Shown one piece after another: positions 14,555 to 22,722 of a stretch of DNA of 41,289 bases; the stretch's first letter is position 1, and the number at the start of each line of letters is the position of its first letter. The notes below the pieces were generated by a model. It saw nothing but the letters and a program-made list of their open reading frames with translations, was not told the DNA's origin and did no database searches. A program made the position numbers and the translations under genes. The stretch comes from Candidatus Poribacteria bacterium (GTDB taxonomy: Bacteria; Poribacteria; WGA-4E; WGA-3G), in contig JAJDTM010000030.1 of the NCBI GenBank assembly GCA_022827185.1, forward strand, positions 243,769-285,057. The letters run 5' to 3'.

Positions 14555-14839
14555 TCAGACATATTTTCGCTTCTTCCGCGAGATAAACACAATCACAATA
14601 ATAGCAATAATCACAATTGGCAACCAGAGTGCCTCAAAGATTTCCCAGAATAAGTTAAATCCGATCCAAAGCAGGACTTCGATCCCAACAATGCCTGCTG
14701 TTTTTCCCCACGGAAATTCCGCGCTGTACTGTTTTTGCAACCGATGTGCGTACAACCACGAAACCCCTAAAGTGCCAGCAATAACCAAGAAAAATAGGAG
14801 GTTGACAAGCCCTTGGATACCGTTCAAAATGCCTAACAT
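14555..14839 (-). CDS. Small membrane protein of unknown function
   Basis: A 94-residue protein with three predicted membrane segments (about 9-29, 47-66 and 70-87), an internal charged loop HRLQKQYSAEFPWGKTAG and a basic tail SRKKRKYV, so the C-terminus is probably cytoplasmic. AGGAG lies about 9 bases before ATG 14839. I do not recognise a family. It stands alone between a REP/MITE-rich gap and fdhD. Confidence 0.75.
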   Translation of the reverse strand: MLGILNGIQGLVNLLFFLVIAGTLGVSWLYAHRLQKQYSAEFPWGKTAGIVGIEVLLWIGFNLFWEIFEALWLPIVIIAIIVIVFISRKKRKYV

Positions 14840-14862
14840 AAGAATTTCTCTCCTTATTAAGT

Positions 14863-14915
14863 TTGAAACTCCACCTGCAGTCGGGGTTTGAAACCCCGAC
14901 TGCAGTGCGTCTTAC
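14863..14915. repeat. MITE-A core hairpin, ends lost
   Basis: A 31-base palindrome with 15-base perfect arms CTGCAGTCGGGGTTT and AAACCCCGACTGCAG around one base (14875-14905). On the other strand it is followed by sequence matching the core of MITE-A copy 5 (TCTATAATA, then GACGCACTGCAG). The usual G-C pair in GCAGGCGGGG is T-A here in both arms, a compensatory change. Neither family end is intact. Confidence 0.65.
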
Positions 14916-14984
14916 TTGCTATTATAGAGACATACAGTCCGAAAAAGATAGCAAAAACTTGTCTATACACCTATCTTCGTTTTC

Positions 14985-15824
14985 TCACGCCTCACAGAAA
15001 ATTCGCTCTGGGCACGTATAGACCGCCATACGCTGTCCGCGCATGAAACCGATTAAGGTCAGGTTTCCTTCCGCTGCGAGATCAACAGCCAGCGTAGACG
15101 CAGCGGAAACCGCGACAATAACCGGGATACGCGCAAAGAGTGCTTTTTGGACAATCTCAAAACTGGCGCGCCCGCTTACCATCAAAATATGACGCTCAAG
15201 TGGCACCATGTCCGCCAACAATGCTTGGCCGATAACTTTATCTACAGCGTTGTGTCTACCGATGTCCTCTCTGACGATCAGGAGTTCACCTGTTTCACTG
15301 AATAACCCAGCGGCGTGGAGTCCGCCTGTCCGTTCAAAAACCGATTGCGCTGCCCTGAGTCGATCATTGAGTTGATAGAGCACCGCTTGATTCATAGAGA
15401 ACCTCGAATTCAGGGGCGGTACCTGTTGTCTAACAGATTCAATCGTCATCTTGCCACAAAGTCCGCAGCTTGCATTCGCGTGAAAGTTGCGCTGCCATCC
15501 CGATTGTGCGTCAAGATCCAGTTCTTCGGTGAGCTGAACGTTGACGATGTTTTGGTACGACGCTAAGCTGCCGTCCTGTGTTTCCGTAGCCTCTTCATCG
15601 CAATATGCAATGATTTCGATGTCATCACTGCGAGTTATGAGGCTTTCGGTATAAAGAAAACCGGCTGCGAGTTCAAAATCGTGTCCCGGGGTTCGCATCA
15701 CAACGATTAGACTTTGTTGTCCGATGCGGATCTCAAGCGGTTCTTCGACAACCAATTCATCTTCTACTTTAGTGGGTTCGGCACCCGCCCAGCGTGTAAT
15801 AAGTTTTGTGGATGTCGGTTGCAT
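14985..15824 (-). CDS. fdhD: Formate dehydrogenase accessory sulfurtransferase FdhD
   Basis: A 279-residue cytosolic sulfur carrier that passes sulfur from IscS to the molybdenum/tungsten cofactor of formate dehydrogenases. The catalytic loop Cys120-Gly-Leu-Cys123 (SCGLCGKMTIESV) is intact. Other family motifs: TPGHDFELAAGFLYTES, ERTGGLHAAGLF, REDIGRHNAVDKVIG and VSGRASFEIVQKA. Length matches the family. No formate dehydrogenase or molybdopterin gene is in the window, so its client is encoded elsewhere. ATG 15824 has no clear ribosome site, and a MITE-A fragment starts about 14 bases upstream of it. Confidence 0.95.
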   Translation of the reverse strand: MQPTSTKLITRWAGAEPTKVEDELVVEEPLEIRIGQQSLIVVMRTPGHDFELAAGFLYTESLITRSDDIEIIAYCDEEATETQDGSLASYQNIVNVQLTEELDLDAQSGWQRNFHANASCGLCGKMTIESVRQQVPPLNSRFSMNQAVLYQLNDRLRAAQSVFERTGGLHAAGLFSETGELLIVREDIGRHNAVDKVIGQALLADMVPLERHILMVSGRASFEIVQKALFARIPVIVAVSAASTLAVDLAAEGNLTLIGFMRGQRMAVYTCPERIFCEA

Positions 15825-15837
15825 GGTTTTCAGTTGT

Positions 15838-15948
15838 TTTAACCCCCTAAATCCCCCTTATCAGGGGGACTTGCAGAGGAAGTGGACGGTCGGAACCCCC
15901 TAAATCCCCCTTATCAGGGGGACTTGCAGAGGCGGTGTGTAAGTCCTA
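15838..15948. repeat. MITE-A right half with two stem modules
   Basis: Two tandem ACCCCCTAAATCCCCCTTAT/AGGGGGACTT modules (about 15841-15872 and 15895-15926) are followed by the right family end GTGTAAGTCCTA (15948). No left end is seen. The right end is 14 bases from the stop codon of the TPR/propeller gene, in the same orientation as the other copies near minus-strand stops. Confidence 0.7.
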
Positions 15949-15961
15949 CTGCCAATACATC

Positions 15962-18007
15962 TCATCGGATGTCTGTAGTTGCTAAGCCGTTGTTCGTCGC
16001 TATCCATGCCCTGTTGTTCGCTACGATGAGCGCATGTATTATTAAGTCACCCAATTCGATTTTCGGGGTTGTTATATTTTCCCATTCATCAGGCCGCGTA
16101 TGATATGTGTAAAAAGAACTGTTCGTCGCTATCCACAGTACTAAAGGCGTAGGCGGTGGTGGTGGAACTTCTTCCGCTACCAATTCCGTTTCAGGAGAAA
16201 ATTCGGAGGTCGGCGGATCCGGTGTTTCTACAGCCCCCGTCTGATTCTGATTTGGGACTATCGGTGAATTGTCCAAAATCCCCCTGATGTAAATACGCTT
16301 TAGGTCGTTCTCATCGTCTATGCCAGTGTCAAGTGTCGTTGATTTTCCGTTCAGTCCATCCAAATCCGCTCGAAAATAACCGTTAGTCTTTTCAGCGGTA
16401 TTATACCATGTAAAAAGCATCTGATCTGCTGCGGTATCAAATCCGACAATAGTCGTGCCTTCTTCGATTTCAGTAAAACGATGAGGCTGGGGATCCCATT
16501 CCTCAATTTCACGGTCAAATGTTATAATCTCCCCATCTGCCGAAGCCCCCCAAACTGTTGTAGGCATCAACAACAAGGTCTCGATGTTATCTACGGGGAT
16601 GAAACTCAGTTGTCTCGTGTAAACAAGGGGTGGATCGTCAGTGCCACGAATCTTACGGACAACACCGTTATCTGTAGCGAACCAAATATCCGTATCATCC
16701 ATCTTGATGTCCTTAACCCAAGCAGGAAATCCATCAACAAGCGAATACGTCTGAATTTCGCCGGTTAACTTGTTGTAATGGATTGTCCCTTGAGCACGGG
16801 TGCCGACCCACACCTCTTTCGAGTTTGCGGCGATAGCTCTCACGTCTGGAATTTCTTCCGTAGCGTTGTTAATTAGCTGCGGTACCTTATCAATTGGTAT
16901 CCAGTTATTGAAATTCGTCTCAAATAGCATCACGCCGTTCGGCGTACCCACCCATAACCGTGTCCCATCGGCAGCGATGGCTTGAATATGGTTGTCAGGG
17001 AGTCCCTCTGCCTTCGTGTAGACTGTCCATCGGGTCTGATCCAGAATCTGTTTTGCGCGTTCCCTTATCGTTTCATCCACACTCATCTCGCGAACTTCCG
17101 CTGCTTCATTACCGGCTTCTGCTGTTTTTCCCAATTCCAAGTTGACTTCAGCCCGTACGAGACGTGCTTCATAAACCCACTCGCTCATTGGGTAACGCAT
17201 AATAAACCCTTGTAAAGTATAGAGCGCGGTTTCCAACTGACCGATTTTCGCTTGTAGTTTTCCGATGAGGAAAAACGCTTTTTCATGCGACGACATGTTC
17301 GGGTACTGCTGTCTTGCCGATTCGAGAAGCACCAATCCTGCATCATCATTCTTCAGTTGCTCAACGAGTAGGAATCCGGTGATGTAACTTAATCCCGGTA
17401 CAGATTCGTGCTCTGGATAATACGTTAGGATGAGTTGATAGTTATCTACGGCTTCCGCATAAGCCCCGTCGGCGAGGGCAGTATCGCCAAGCTCCCGAAA
17501 ATGTGGTACCAAGTCAAAATTCGCTGCATCAAGGATCGCGACAGAACGGAAGCGTTCCAAGGCATTTGCGTTATCGTCATTCGCCTTGTAGCGTAAACCG
17601 AGTTGATAGTGCGCAGCCGGATATCTTGGAAATTCCTCAAGCGCGGCTTCAAACCGCTGTTGTGCCAATTCAGGGAGTCCTAACTCCAGCAGTGTGAGTC
17701 CATTACGATAATGCTTCGCAGCGGTTCGATCCGGTACATTTGCTATGTCCGACGTAAAACTAAGCGTATGTCCCATCAAGGGGAGTCTTAAAATCTGCCC
17801 TTGGTATTCAATTTCAAAGTGCGTTTCAGTGCTACCGCGCCAAGTACCGGTGAACCTATCGCCGTTTTCGCTGTCAACGATGACATATTGCTGACTATGT
17901 GCCAAGTGTTGATAGAAAAACAACCCAATAAATGCTATTAAGGCAAATAGGCGGTGTGTTTTTTGTGTTTTGGTATGTGTCTGTTTTACGAACTTCTGGT
18001 ACAACAT
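15962..18007 (-). CDS. Exported TPR and two-component-regulator-like propeller protein
   Basis: A 681-residue protein with an uncleaved or cleavable N-terminal hydrophobic segment (about 20-38, LFALIAFIGLFFYQHLAHS), so it is likely exported or membrane-anchored. Residues about 95-330 contain TPR-like helical pairs (YRNGLTLLELGLPELAQQRF; HYQLGLRYKANDDNANALERF). From about 335 come propeller repeats of the kind found in sensor kinases: LPDNHIQAIAADGTRLWVGTPNG, VRAIAANSKEVWVGTRAQG and VKDIKMDDTDIWFATDNG. A Pro-rich linker (EEVPPPPPTPL) precedes a last repeat. No kinase or receiver domain follows. GAAGG lies 6 bases before ATG 18007. Role unknown; a periplasmic binding or scaffold protein is plausible. 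Confidence 0.8.
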   Translation of the reverse strand: MLYQKFVKQTHTKTQKTHRLFALIAFIGLFFYQHLAHSQQYVIVDSENGDRFTGTWRGSTETHFEIEYQGQILRLPLMGHTLSFTSDIANVPDRTAAKHYRNGLTLLELGLPELAQQRFEAALEEFPRYPAAHYQLGLRYKANDDNANALERFRSVAILDAANFDLVPHFRELGDTALADGAYAEAVDNYQLILTYYPEHESVPGLSYITGFLLVEQLKNDDAGLVLLESARQQYPNMSSHEKAFFLIGKLQAKIGQLETALYTLQGFIMRYPMSEWVYEARLVRAEVNLELGKTAEAGNEAAEVREMSVDETIRERAKQILDQTRWTVYTKAEGLPDNHIQAIAADGTRLWVGTPNGVMLFETNFNNWIPIDKVPQLINNATEEIPDVRAIAANSKEVWVGTRAQGTIHYNKLTGEIQTYSLVDGFPAWVKDIKMDDTDIWFATDNGVVRKIRGTDDPPLVYTRQLSFIPVDNIETLLLMPTTVWGASADGEIITFDREIEEWDPQPHRFTEIEEGTTIVGFDTAADQMLFTWYNTAEKTNGYFRADLDGLNGKSTTLDTGIDDENDLKRIYIRGILDNSPIVPNQNQTGAVETPDPPTSEFSPETELVAEEVPPPPPTPLVLWIATNSSFYTYHTRPDEWENITTPKIELGDLIIHALIVANNRAWIATNNGLATTDIR

Positions 18008-18093
18008 AATTTACCTTCAAAATGCGTGTTGATAGATATAGTGGTTATAATATCAGAAACATAGGGAAATGTCAAGAGCCTTTGACGACTCCC

Positions 18094-18295
18094 ACAGCAC
18101 CAATCAATTTTAAGAAATTATTGGGTTTCATATCTTTTTTTCAAGGATCCGGTTCGGTTAGGAAACCGAACCTACCGGGCCTGGAGTTCGGTTAGGAAAC
18201 CGAACCTACCGGGCCTGGAGTTCGGTTAGGAAACCGAACCTACCGGGCCTAGGGGTGAAAATTCGATCAAGAAATGGACAATTGAATGCCTCTGG
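18094..18295. mobile_element. MITE-B copy carrying three tandem REP-like hairpins
   Basis: The right end AATTGAATGCCTCTG and degenerate left end CAGCACCAATCAATT are family-B ends. CGACTCCC stands outside both (18086-18093 and 18296-18303), an 8-base exact duplication. Inside are three 34-base tandem units (18152-18253) with arms GGTTCGGTT and AACCGAACC followed by CTACCGGGCCTGG. The flanking interior (TTTTAAGAAAT-ATTGGGTTTCA) matches 33156-33180. Confidence 0.75.
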
Positions 18296-18306
18296 CGACT
18301 CCCTTC

Positions 18307-18335
18307 TTGATACCAATGCCACTATAGGCTATAAT
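18307..18335 (+). promoter_or_regulatory. Sigma-70-type promoter for hrpB, probably leaderless
   Basis: TTGATA (18307-18312) and a perfect TATAAT (18330-18335) are 17 bases apart. The hrpB ATG begins 8 bases after the last base of TATAAT, which is where transcription would start, so the mRNA should have little or no leader. No Shine-Dalgarno sequence precedes the ATG, which agrees. Confidence 0.7.
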
Positions 18336-18342
18336 ATCCACC

Positions 18343-20721
18343 ATGAACGAAACAGAACTTCCTATCACAGCACTAAAGACAACATTTCACGAGGCGATCG
18401 CAACGGGTCCAGTGGTGGTTGTGGCACCGACTGGCAGCGGAAAATCGACACAAATTCCGCCTTGGTGTGCAGCACTATCAGATGCACCGGTACTGGTCGT
18501 AGAACCGAGGCGCGTCGCATGCCGTTCACTCGCACGATGGGTGGCACAACAACGCGGCGAACCGTTGGGACACTCCGTCGGTTATACCGTCCGTTTTGAG
18601 GATGTGAGTTCCGATACGCTAACCCGCATCCGTTTCGTCACGCCCGGGGTCGCCTTACGATATGCAGCGGGACCGGAATTGGATCAGTATGGCACTATCA
18701 TCTTGGACGAATTCCACGAGCGGGGTGTAGAATCAGACCTTTTTCTCGCTATCTGCCGAAAGAAGCGACGCGACGCGAGACTTATTATTATGTCTGCCAC
18801 GATAGCAGCGCGACCGCTCGCCCGGTTTGTTGGTGGACAGGTGCTGCGTGCGGAAGGGCGCGTCTATTCCGTTGACGTGCAATACCTCGGTGGCGTAGTG
18901 GTCCCTACATCTCATAATTTAGTAGAACGCGTCGAAAAAGGGATTAAGCGTGCACTCAAAGAGACCGACGGAAATATCTTGGTGTTCCTACCGGGTAAGG
19001 GTGAAATTAATGCCTGCCATGACGCGCTGCGTCAGCTGCGACATCTCGATGTTATCCCGTTACACGGTGATCTACCACCCGATGCACAAGACAGAGCATT
19101 TGACAACACGCAATCCCAACGCCGCCGCGTCATTCTTGCGACCAACGTCGCTGAGACATCCATCACGCTTCCGGGTATCACCGCTGTTGTGGATACCGGT
19201 TTAGTGCGCCAACGTATCCACCAGAACAGACGTATTGTCCTTGCGCTGTGTCCTATCTCGCAAGCCTCAGCCGAACAACGCCGGGGACGCGCAGGTCGCC
19301 TCGGCCCCGGCATCTGCTATAGACTCTGGGAGGAACACGGTCAACTTGAGCAGGAGACCGCCCCAGAGATTCGGCGGGAAGATTTGACGCAATTCGTACT
19401 GACTGTCGCTGCAACGGGTTATCGCCCCCAAGATTTGACGTTTCTCGACGCGCCTCCCGACTTCGCCGTGGAACGCGCGCAAACCGCCTTGAAAAGTTGG
19501 GGGGTCCTCTCCGATGATGGCACCCTTTCGTCAGCAGGTGCAAAGATCTGCGCTTTACCCATCAGTCCACTTCACGCGCGACTGTTGGTAAAAGCACCCT
19601 CTTCCCTGCGGCGCGATCTGATTGATCTGATTGCGACGTTGGAGCGTCCTGCTCCGTTATGGCAGCGCATTGACCGTGTGCCACCTGAACAGCAAGACAC
19701 GGTTCGCGAAGCACGCCAAAAAGAGCTTTTCCGTGATGGATGCGATGCTACGACAGCAATCCGAACGCTGCGACACGGCGACAACAGACGGCATCATCTC
19801 CATAAAACCGCCCTTGCTGAATGCCGCAGCATCGCGACGCAGCTGAGAAATTTCTTCGAGTTACCACCTGTGATGAAAGATAAAGCATCCACACAACCCG
19901 ACCGCGACGCCTTGATTACCTATCTCTTACGCGAATGGGACACTTGCGCCTACGTGCAGAGGCGGAAAAGTAAGGGATGGGGAAATGGACAGGAAGAGGT
20001 CTTGCTCGATTCCGATTCGCTCCTACCGGAAGATCGGCAAGCCGCTTTAATCTTAGAGACCGTCGGTATCGCAAAAGGGACGCGCGTGCAACTGATGGGA
20101 CGGACTGCCATGCCCTGCACTTTTGACGACTTGGTTAACGCGGGGATCGGAACTTCTCAACTCACTGCTCCGAGGCTGGAAGGCGAAGACATTGTGGCGG
20201 AGGTGGTAACTGAGTATGCGGGACGAGAAATCGGACGCAGTCGCCGACCGCTGAGTGGCAATCTGCTGCGAGAGGCGTTGGCATCCCTTATCCTCTCTGG
20301 CTCCCTATTCTCGGAAGTCGGTGAGCAACTCACCCGCGCGATTGACGCTTGGATACTTCACTGCGCGCTCAACTCGGAAACAGCGGATTTGACACCGCAT
20401 AGATGGTTGGTTTCACGGCTTGAGGTCTTGGGTGTATCGGTCGCTGAGGACTGGCAACTTCTTTCGCCAGAGGATTTGGTCTTTACAGAGATAGACGCTG
20501 ACACTATTGCTGAAATTGAGGCGCGGTATCCGAAAGATTTTTCTGTCAACGGTGCGAAGTTCAGTGTCGAATATCACCCCACAGAAAAACTTATCACGTT
20601 GCGGTGGGTGCGCGGTATCCGTCAACCGACGCTGAGTACAGTCCTATTGCCGCGCTGGAATAATTGGAAGGTACAAGTTGACGTTCGGGGGCAGGTACGG
20701 ACGGTGCGTCCTGTTTCTTAA
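18343..20721 (+). CDS. hrpB: ATP-dependent helicase HrpB
   Basis: A 792-residue DEAH-type helicase close in length to E. coli HrpB (about 809). Motifs in order: Walker A APTGSGKSTQIP (about 28-39), EPRRVACRSLA (Ia), LDEFHER (II, about 121-127), MSATIAARP (III), IPLHGDLPPDAQ, NVAETSITLPGITAVVDTGL (V) and QRRGRAGR (VI). The DEFH form of motif II and the HrpB-specific C-terminal region (ILHCALNSE; ILLP-type ending PTLSTVLLPRWNNWKVQV) separate it from HrpA. The cellular substrate of HrpB is not established. The stop codon overlaps that of the convergent PD40 gene by 4 bases (shared TTAA), with no terminator between. Confidence 0.95.
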   Translation: MNETELPITALKTTFHEAIATGPVVVVAPTGSGKSTQIPPWCAALSDAPVLVVEPRRVACRSLARWVAQQRGEPLGHSVGYTVRFEDVSSDTLTRIRFVTPGVALRYAAGPELDQYGTIILDEFHERGVESDLFLAICRKKRRDARLIIMSATIAARPLARFVGGQVLRAEGRVYSVDVQYLGGVVVPTSHNLVERVEKGIKRALKETDGNILVFLPGKGEINACHDALRQLRHLDVIPLHGDLPPDAQDRAFDNTQSQRRRVILATNVAETSITLPGITAVVDTGLVRQRIHQNRRIVLALCPISQASAEQRRGRAGRLGPGICYRLWEEHGQLEQETAPEIRREDLTQFVLTVAATGYRPQDLTFLDAPPDFAVERAQTALKSWGVLSDDGTLSSAGAKICALPISPLHARLLVKAPSSLRRDLIDLIATLERPAPLWQRIDRVPPEQQDTVREARQKELFRDGCDATTAIRTLRHGDNRRHHLHKTALAECRSIATQLRNFFELPPVMKDKASTQPDRDALITYLLREWDTCAYVQRRKSKGWGNGQEEVLLDSDSLLPEDRQAALILETVGIAKGTRVQLMGRTAMPCTFDDLVNAGIGTSQLTAPRLEGEDIVAEVVTEYAGREIGRSRRPLSGNLLREALASLILSGSLFSEVGEQLTRAIDAWILHCALNSETADLTPHRWLVSRLEVLGVSVAEDWQLLSPEDLVFTEIDADTIAEIEARYPKDFSVNGAKFSVEYHPTEKLITLRWVRGIRQPTLSTVLLPRWNNWKVQVDVRGQVRTVRPVS

Positions 20722-21677
20722 TCTGCTTTAATTTTTCCCCACGTTGTTGTGAGCAGATGGGATCGTGGTGCAACGGATAAGCTTTTGGGATCGAACCAAC
20801 TGGGTGTGATGTTCCATCCGCGGTGTGTCAGCTGCGTTTTTCCACCTGTCTCTACATCAACGACAGCGATTTGACGGTTTCTCTCTACGGCTTCCTCTAC
20901 ATAAACAATTTTATGCCCATCGGGTGACCAGGCGGGGTAGTAGGCAAGGGGTACCCGTTCACTCACCTGTCTCAAGCGGCTTCCGTCCTGATTTGCCACG
21001 AAAATGGCTGATTCGTTTCGGAGCCCCCATTTGGACCAGGTAAAGGCGAGTTTGTCCCCCTTCGGTGACCATGAAGGTGTGTGCATCGACGGTGATTCCT
21101 TAGGCAAAAATGTGCGTATATCGCCGGAATCGAGTTTTACGATAAAGATTCGGTGCGTACCACCAGCGTCTTTAACAAAGGCTATCTCGTTTCCGTTTAC
21201 CGACCAGGAAGGGTTGCCACCATGCGATTCTGCCAATGCGACCTGCTCGACATCTTCGCCGTGTATCGTAGCCGTTTGGATGCTCCATTGCGGTGTTTCG
21301 GAATGAAAGGCTATCCGCTCGCCATCTGGGGACCGAGTCGATTCCACTCGACGTGCTGCCTTCCTAAAAACGCGCTGGACACGGCTACCGTCGGCATCCA
21401 TCACATAGAGATCTCTGATCCCGTCCCGATCGGAAGTGAAAAGGATTTGTTCTCCTGTTGGTGACCAAACAGGACTGTGATCTAATGCGTTATTTCGGGT
21501 CAGTCGTTCTTGCTGACTTCCATTGGGGTTCATCAGGTAAATTTCCCAATTGCCATCTCGATTCGAGGCGAACGCAATTTTGGCGGTTTTCGGTGCTTGT
21601 GCGTGAATCTGATCGGCATAGATAAACGCAAAGATCAAATTAAGACAGAAAAAAAGAAAGAGACTTTTGATTTTCAT
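20718..21677 (-). CDS. Exported PD40 beta-propeller protein (TolB-like), copy 1
   Basis: A 319-residue protein with a signal peptide (LFLFFCLNLIFAFIYADQIHA) and five or so PD40 repeats (IAFASNRDGNWEIYLMNPNG; PVWSPTGEQILFTSDRDG; PSWSVNGNEIAFVKD; PSWSPKGDKLAFTWSKWG; PAWSPDGHKIVYVEE). It has the TolB propeller type but lacks TolB's N-terminal domain, so it is not a true TolB. I start at ATG 21677, preceded by GAGAG; the open frame to 21740 would remove the signal peptide from the N-terminus. It is the most diverged of three tandem paralogues ending in L-TT-WGK-K. Likely periplasmic; partner unknown. Confidence 0.85.
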   Translation of the reverse strand: MKIKSLFLFFCLNLIFAFIYADQIHAQAPKTAKIAFASNRDGNWEIYLMNPNGSQQERLTRNNALDHSPVWSPTGEQILFTSDRDGIRDLYVMDADGSRVQRVFRKAARRVESTRSPDGERIAFHSETPQWSIQTATIHGEDVEQVALAESHGGNPSWSVNGNEIAFVKDAGGTHRIFIVKLDSGDIRTFLPKESPSMHTPSWSPKGDKLAFTWSKWGLRNESAIFVANQDGSRLRQVSERVPLAYYPAWSPDGHKIVYVEEAVERNRQIAVVDVETGGKTQLTHRGWNITPSWFDPKSLSVAPRSHLLTTTWGKIKAD

Positions 21678-21712
21678 AAGATTTTCTCTCGTAATATAGT
21701 GCTGATGGTAAA

Positions 21713-22687
21713 TTAGTCTTGTATTTTCATTTTGCCCCATGTCGTTGTGAGCAAGCGAGGCTGTGGTTGGACAGACAAAACCGTTGGATCAAACCAAGCA
21801 GGAGATGAATTTAAACCTTCGTCTGTCAACTGTTTTCTCACCCCAGTGTGTATATCAACAACGAAGATTTGCAAGCTATCGTTGTCGCCTTGTTCTATGT
21901 AAGCAAGTTTATCTCCTTCAGGTGACCAAGCAGGCCCAAAAACGCGCCATTCAGATTTAACAACCCGCTTCAAACCCCTTCCATCGCGATTCGCAACGAA
22001 GATAGCCGGTGGTCTAGCCCCACCCCACTTCGACCAAGAGAAGGCGAGTTTGTTACTATCCGGGGACCACGCCGGTGTAGACATCCACGGCAATTCCTTA
22101 GGGAGGAACGTTTGTACTTTACCCGAATCAAGCGTGATAATACGGATACGGCGCATGCCCTTAACATAGTCAATAAAGGCGATCTCGTTTCCGTCGGGAG
22201 ACCAAGAGGGACTCCCCCCTTGTTGAACCACTTCGGCGACATCTTCCACATCTGCCCCATATATCGTAGCCGTTTGGATGTTCCACTCAGGCTTCCACTG
22301 CGGTTTCTGTGTATGAAACGCTATCCGCTCGCCATCGGGTGACCATGTCGGTTGTATCCTCAGCACCAACTCTCTAAAAACTCGACGGACATGCCGCCCG
22401 TTGGCATCCATCACATAGAGATCGTATACACCATCCCGATTTGAGACAAACAGAATCTGTTCTCCATTCGGAGACCAGACCGGACTGTAGTCTCCCGCGC
22501 TACTTCGAGTTACCCGCTTCTGTTCACTCCCATCTGGGTTCATGATGTAAATGTCCCAATTCCCACCACGATTCGATGCAAACGCGATTTTTGTGGTTTT
22601 CGGTGCTTGTGCCGAAATCTGACCAACATAGATGGACACGAGGATCAAACTGAAGCAACAAAGAACGAAAAAATGTTTAATTTTCAT
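21713..22687 (-). CDS. Exported PD40 beta-propeller protein (TolB-like), copy 2
   Basis: A 324-residue paralogue of the genes on both sides. The signal peptide is FFVLCCFSLILVSIYVGQISA. Propeller repeats include IAFASNRGGNWDIYIMNPDG, PVWSPNGEQILFVSNRDG, PTWSPDGERIAFHTQ and PSWSPDGNEIAFID. Compared with its neighbours it has a short insertion (QKPQWKPEWNIQTATIYGAD). GAGG lies 8 bases before ATG 22687. Spacing to the next copy is about 35 bases on each side, so all three are probably one transcript. The repeats suggest a propeller that binds protein or peptidoglycan-linked partners in the periplasm; this is inferred from the fold. Confidence 0.85.
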   Translation of the reverse strand: MKIKHFFVLCCFSLILVSIYVGQISAQAPKTTKIAFASNRGGNWDIYIMNPDGSEQKRVTRSSAGDYSPVWSPNGEQILFVSNRDGVYDLYVMDANGRHVRRVFRELVLRIQPTWSPDGERIAFHTQKPQWKPEWNIQTATIYGADVEDVAEVVQQGGSPSWSPDGNEIAFIDYVKGMRRIRIITLDSGKVQTFLPKELPWMSTPAWSPDSNKLAFSWSKWGGARPPAIFVANRDGRGLKRVVKSEWRVFGPAWSPEGDKLAYIEQGDNDSLQIFVVDIHTGVRKQLTDEGLNSSPAWFDPTVLSVQPQPRLLTTTWGKMKIQD

Positions 22688-22722
22688 AAGGTTTCCTCGG
22701 AGGATCTATTATCAATGACACA

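Noticed and set aside
14407..14557. ATTCA on both sides of the 14380-14552 element as a MITE-A target duplication
   Set aside because: The left ATTCA is not followed by a recognisable family end; a 5-base match within 150 bases is quite likely by chance.
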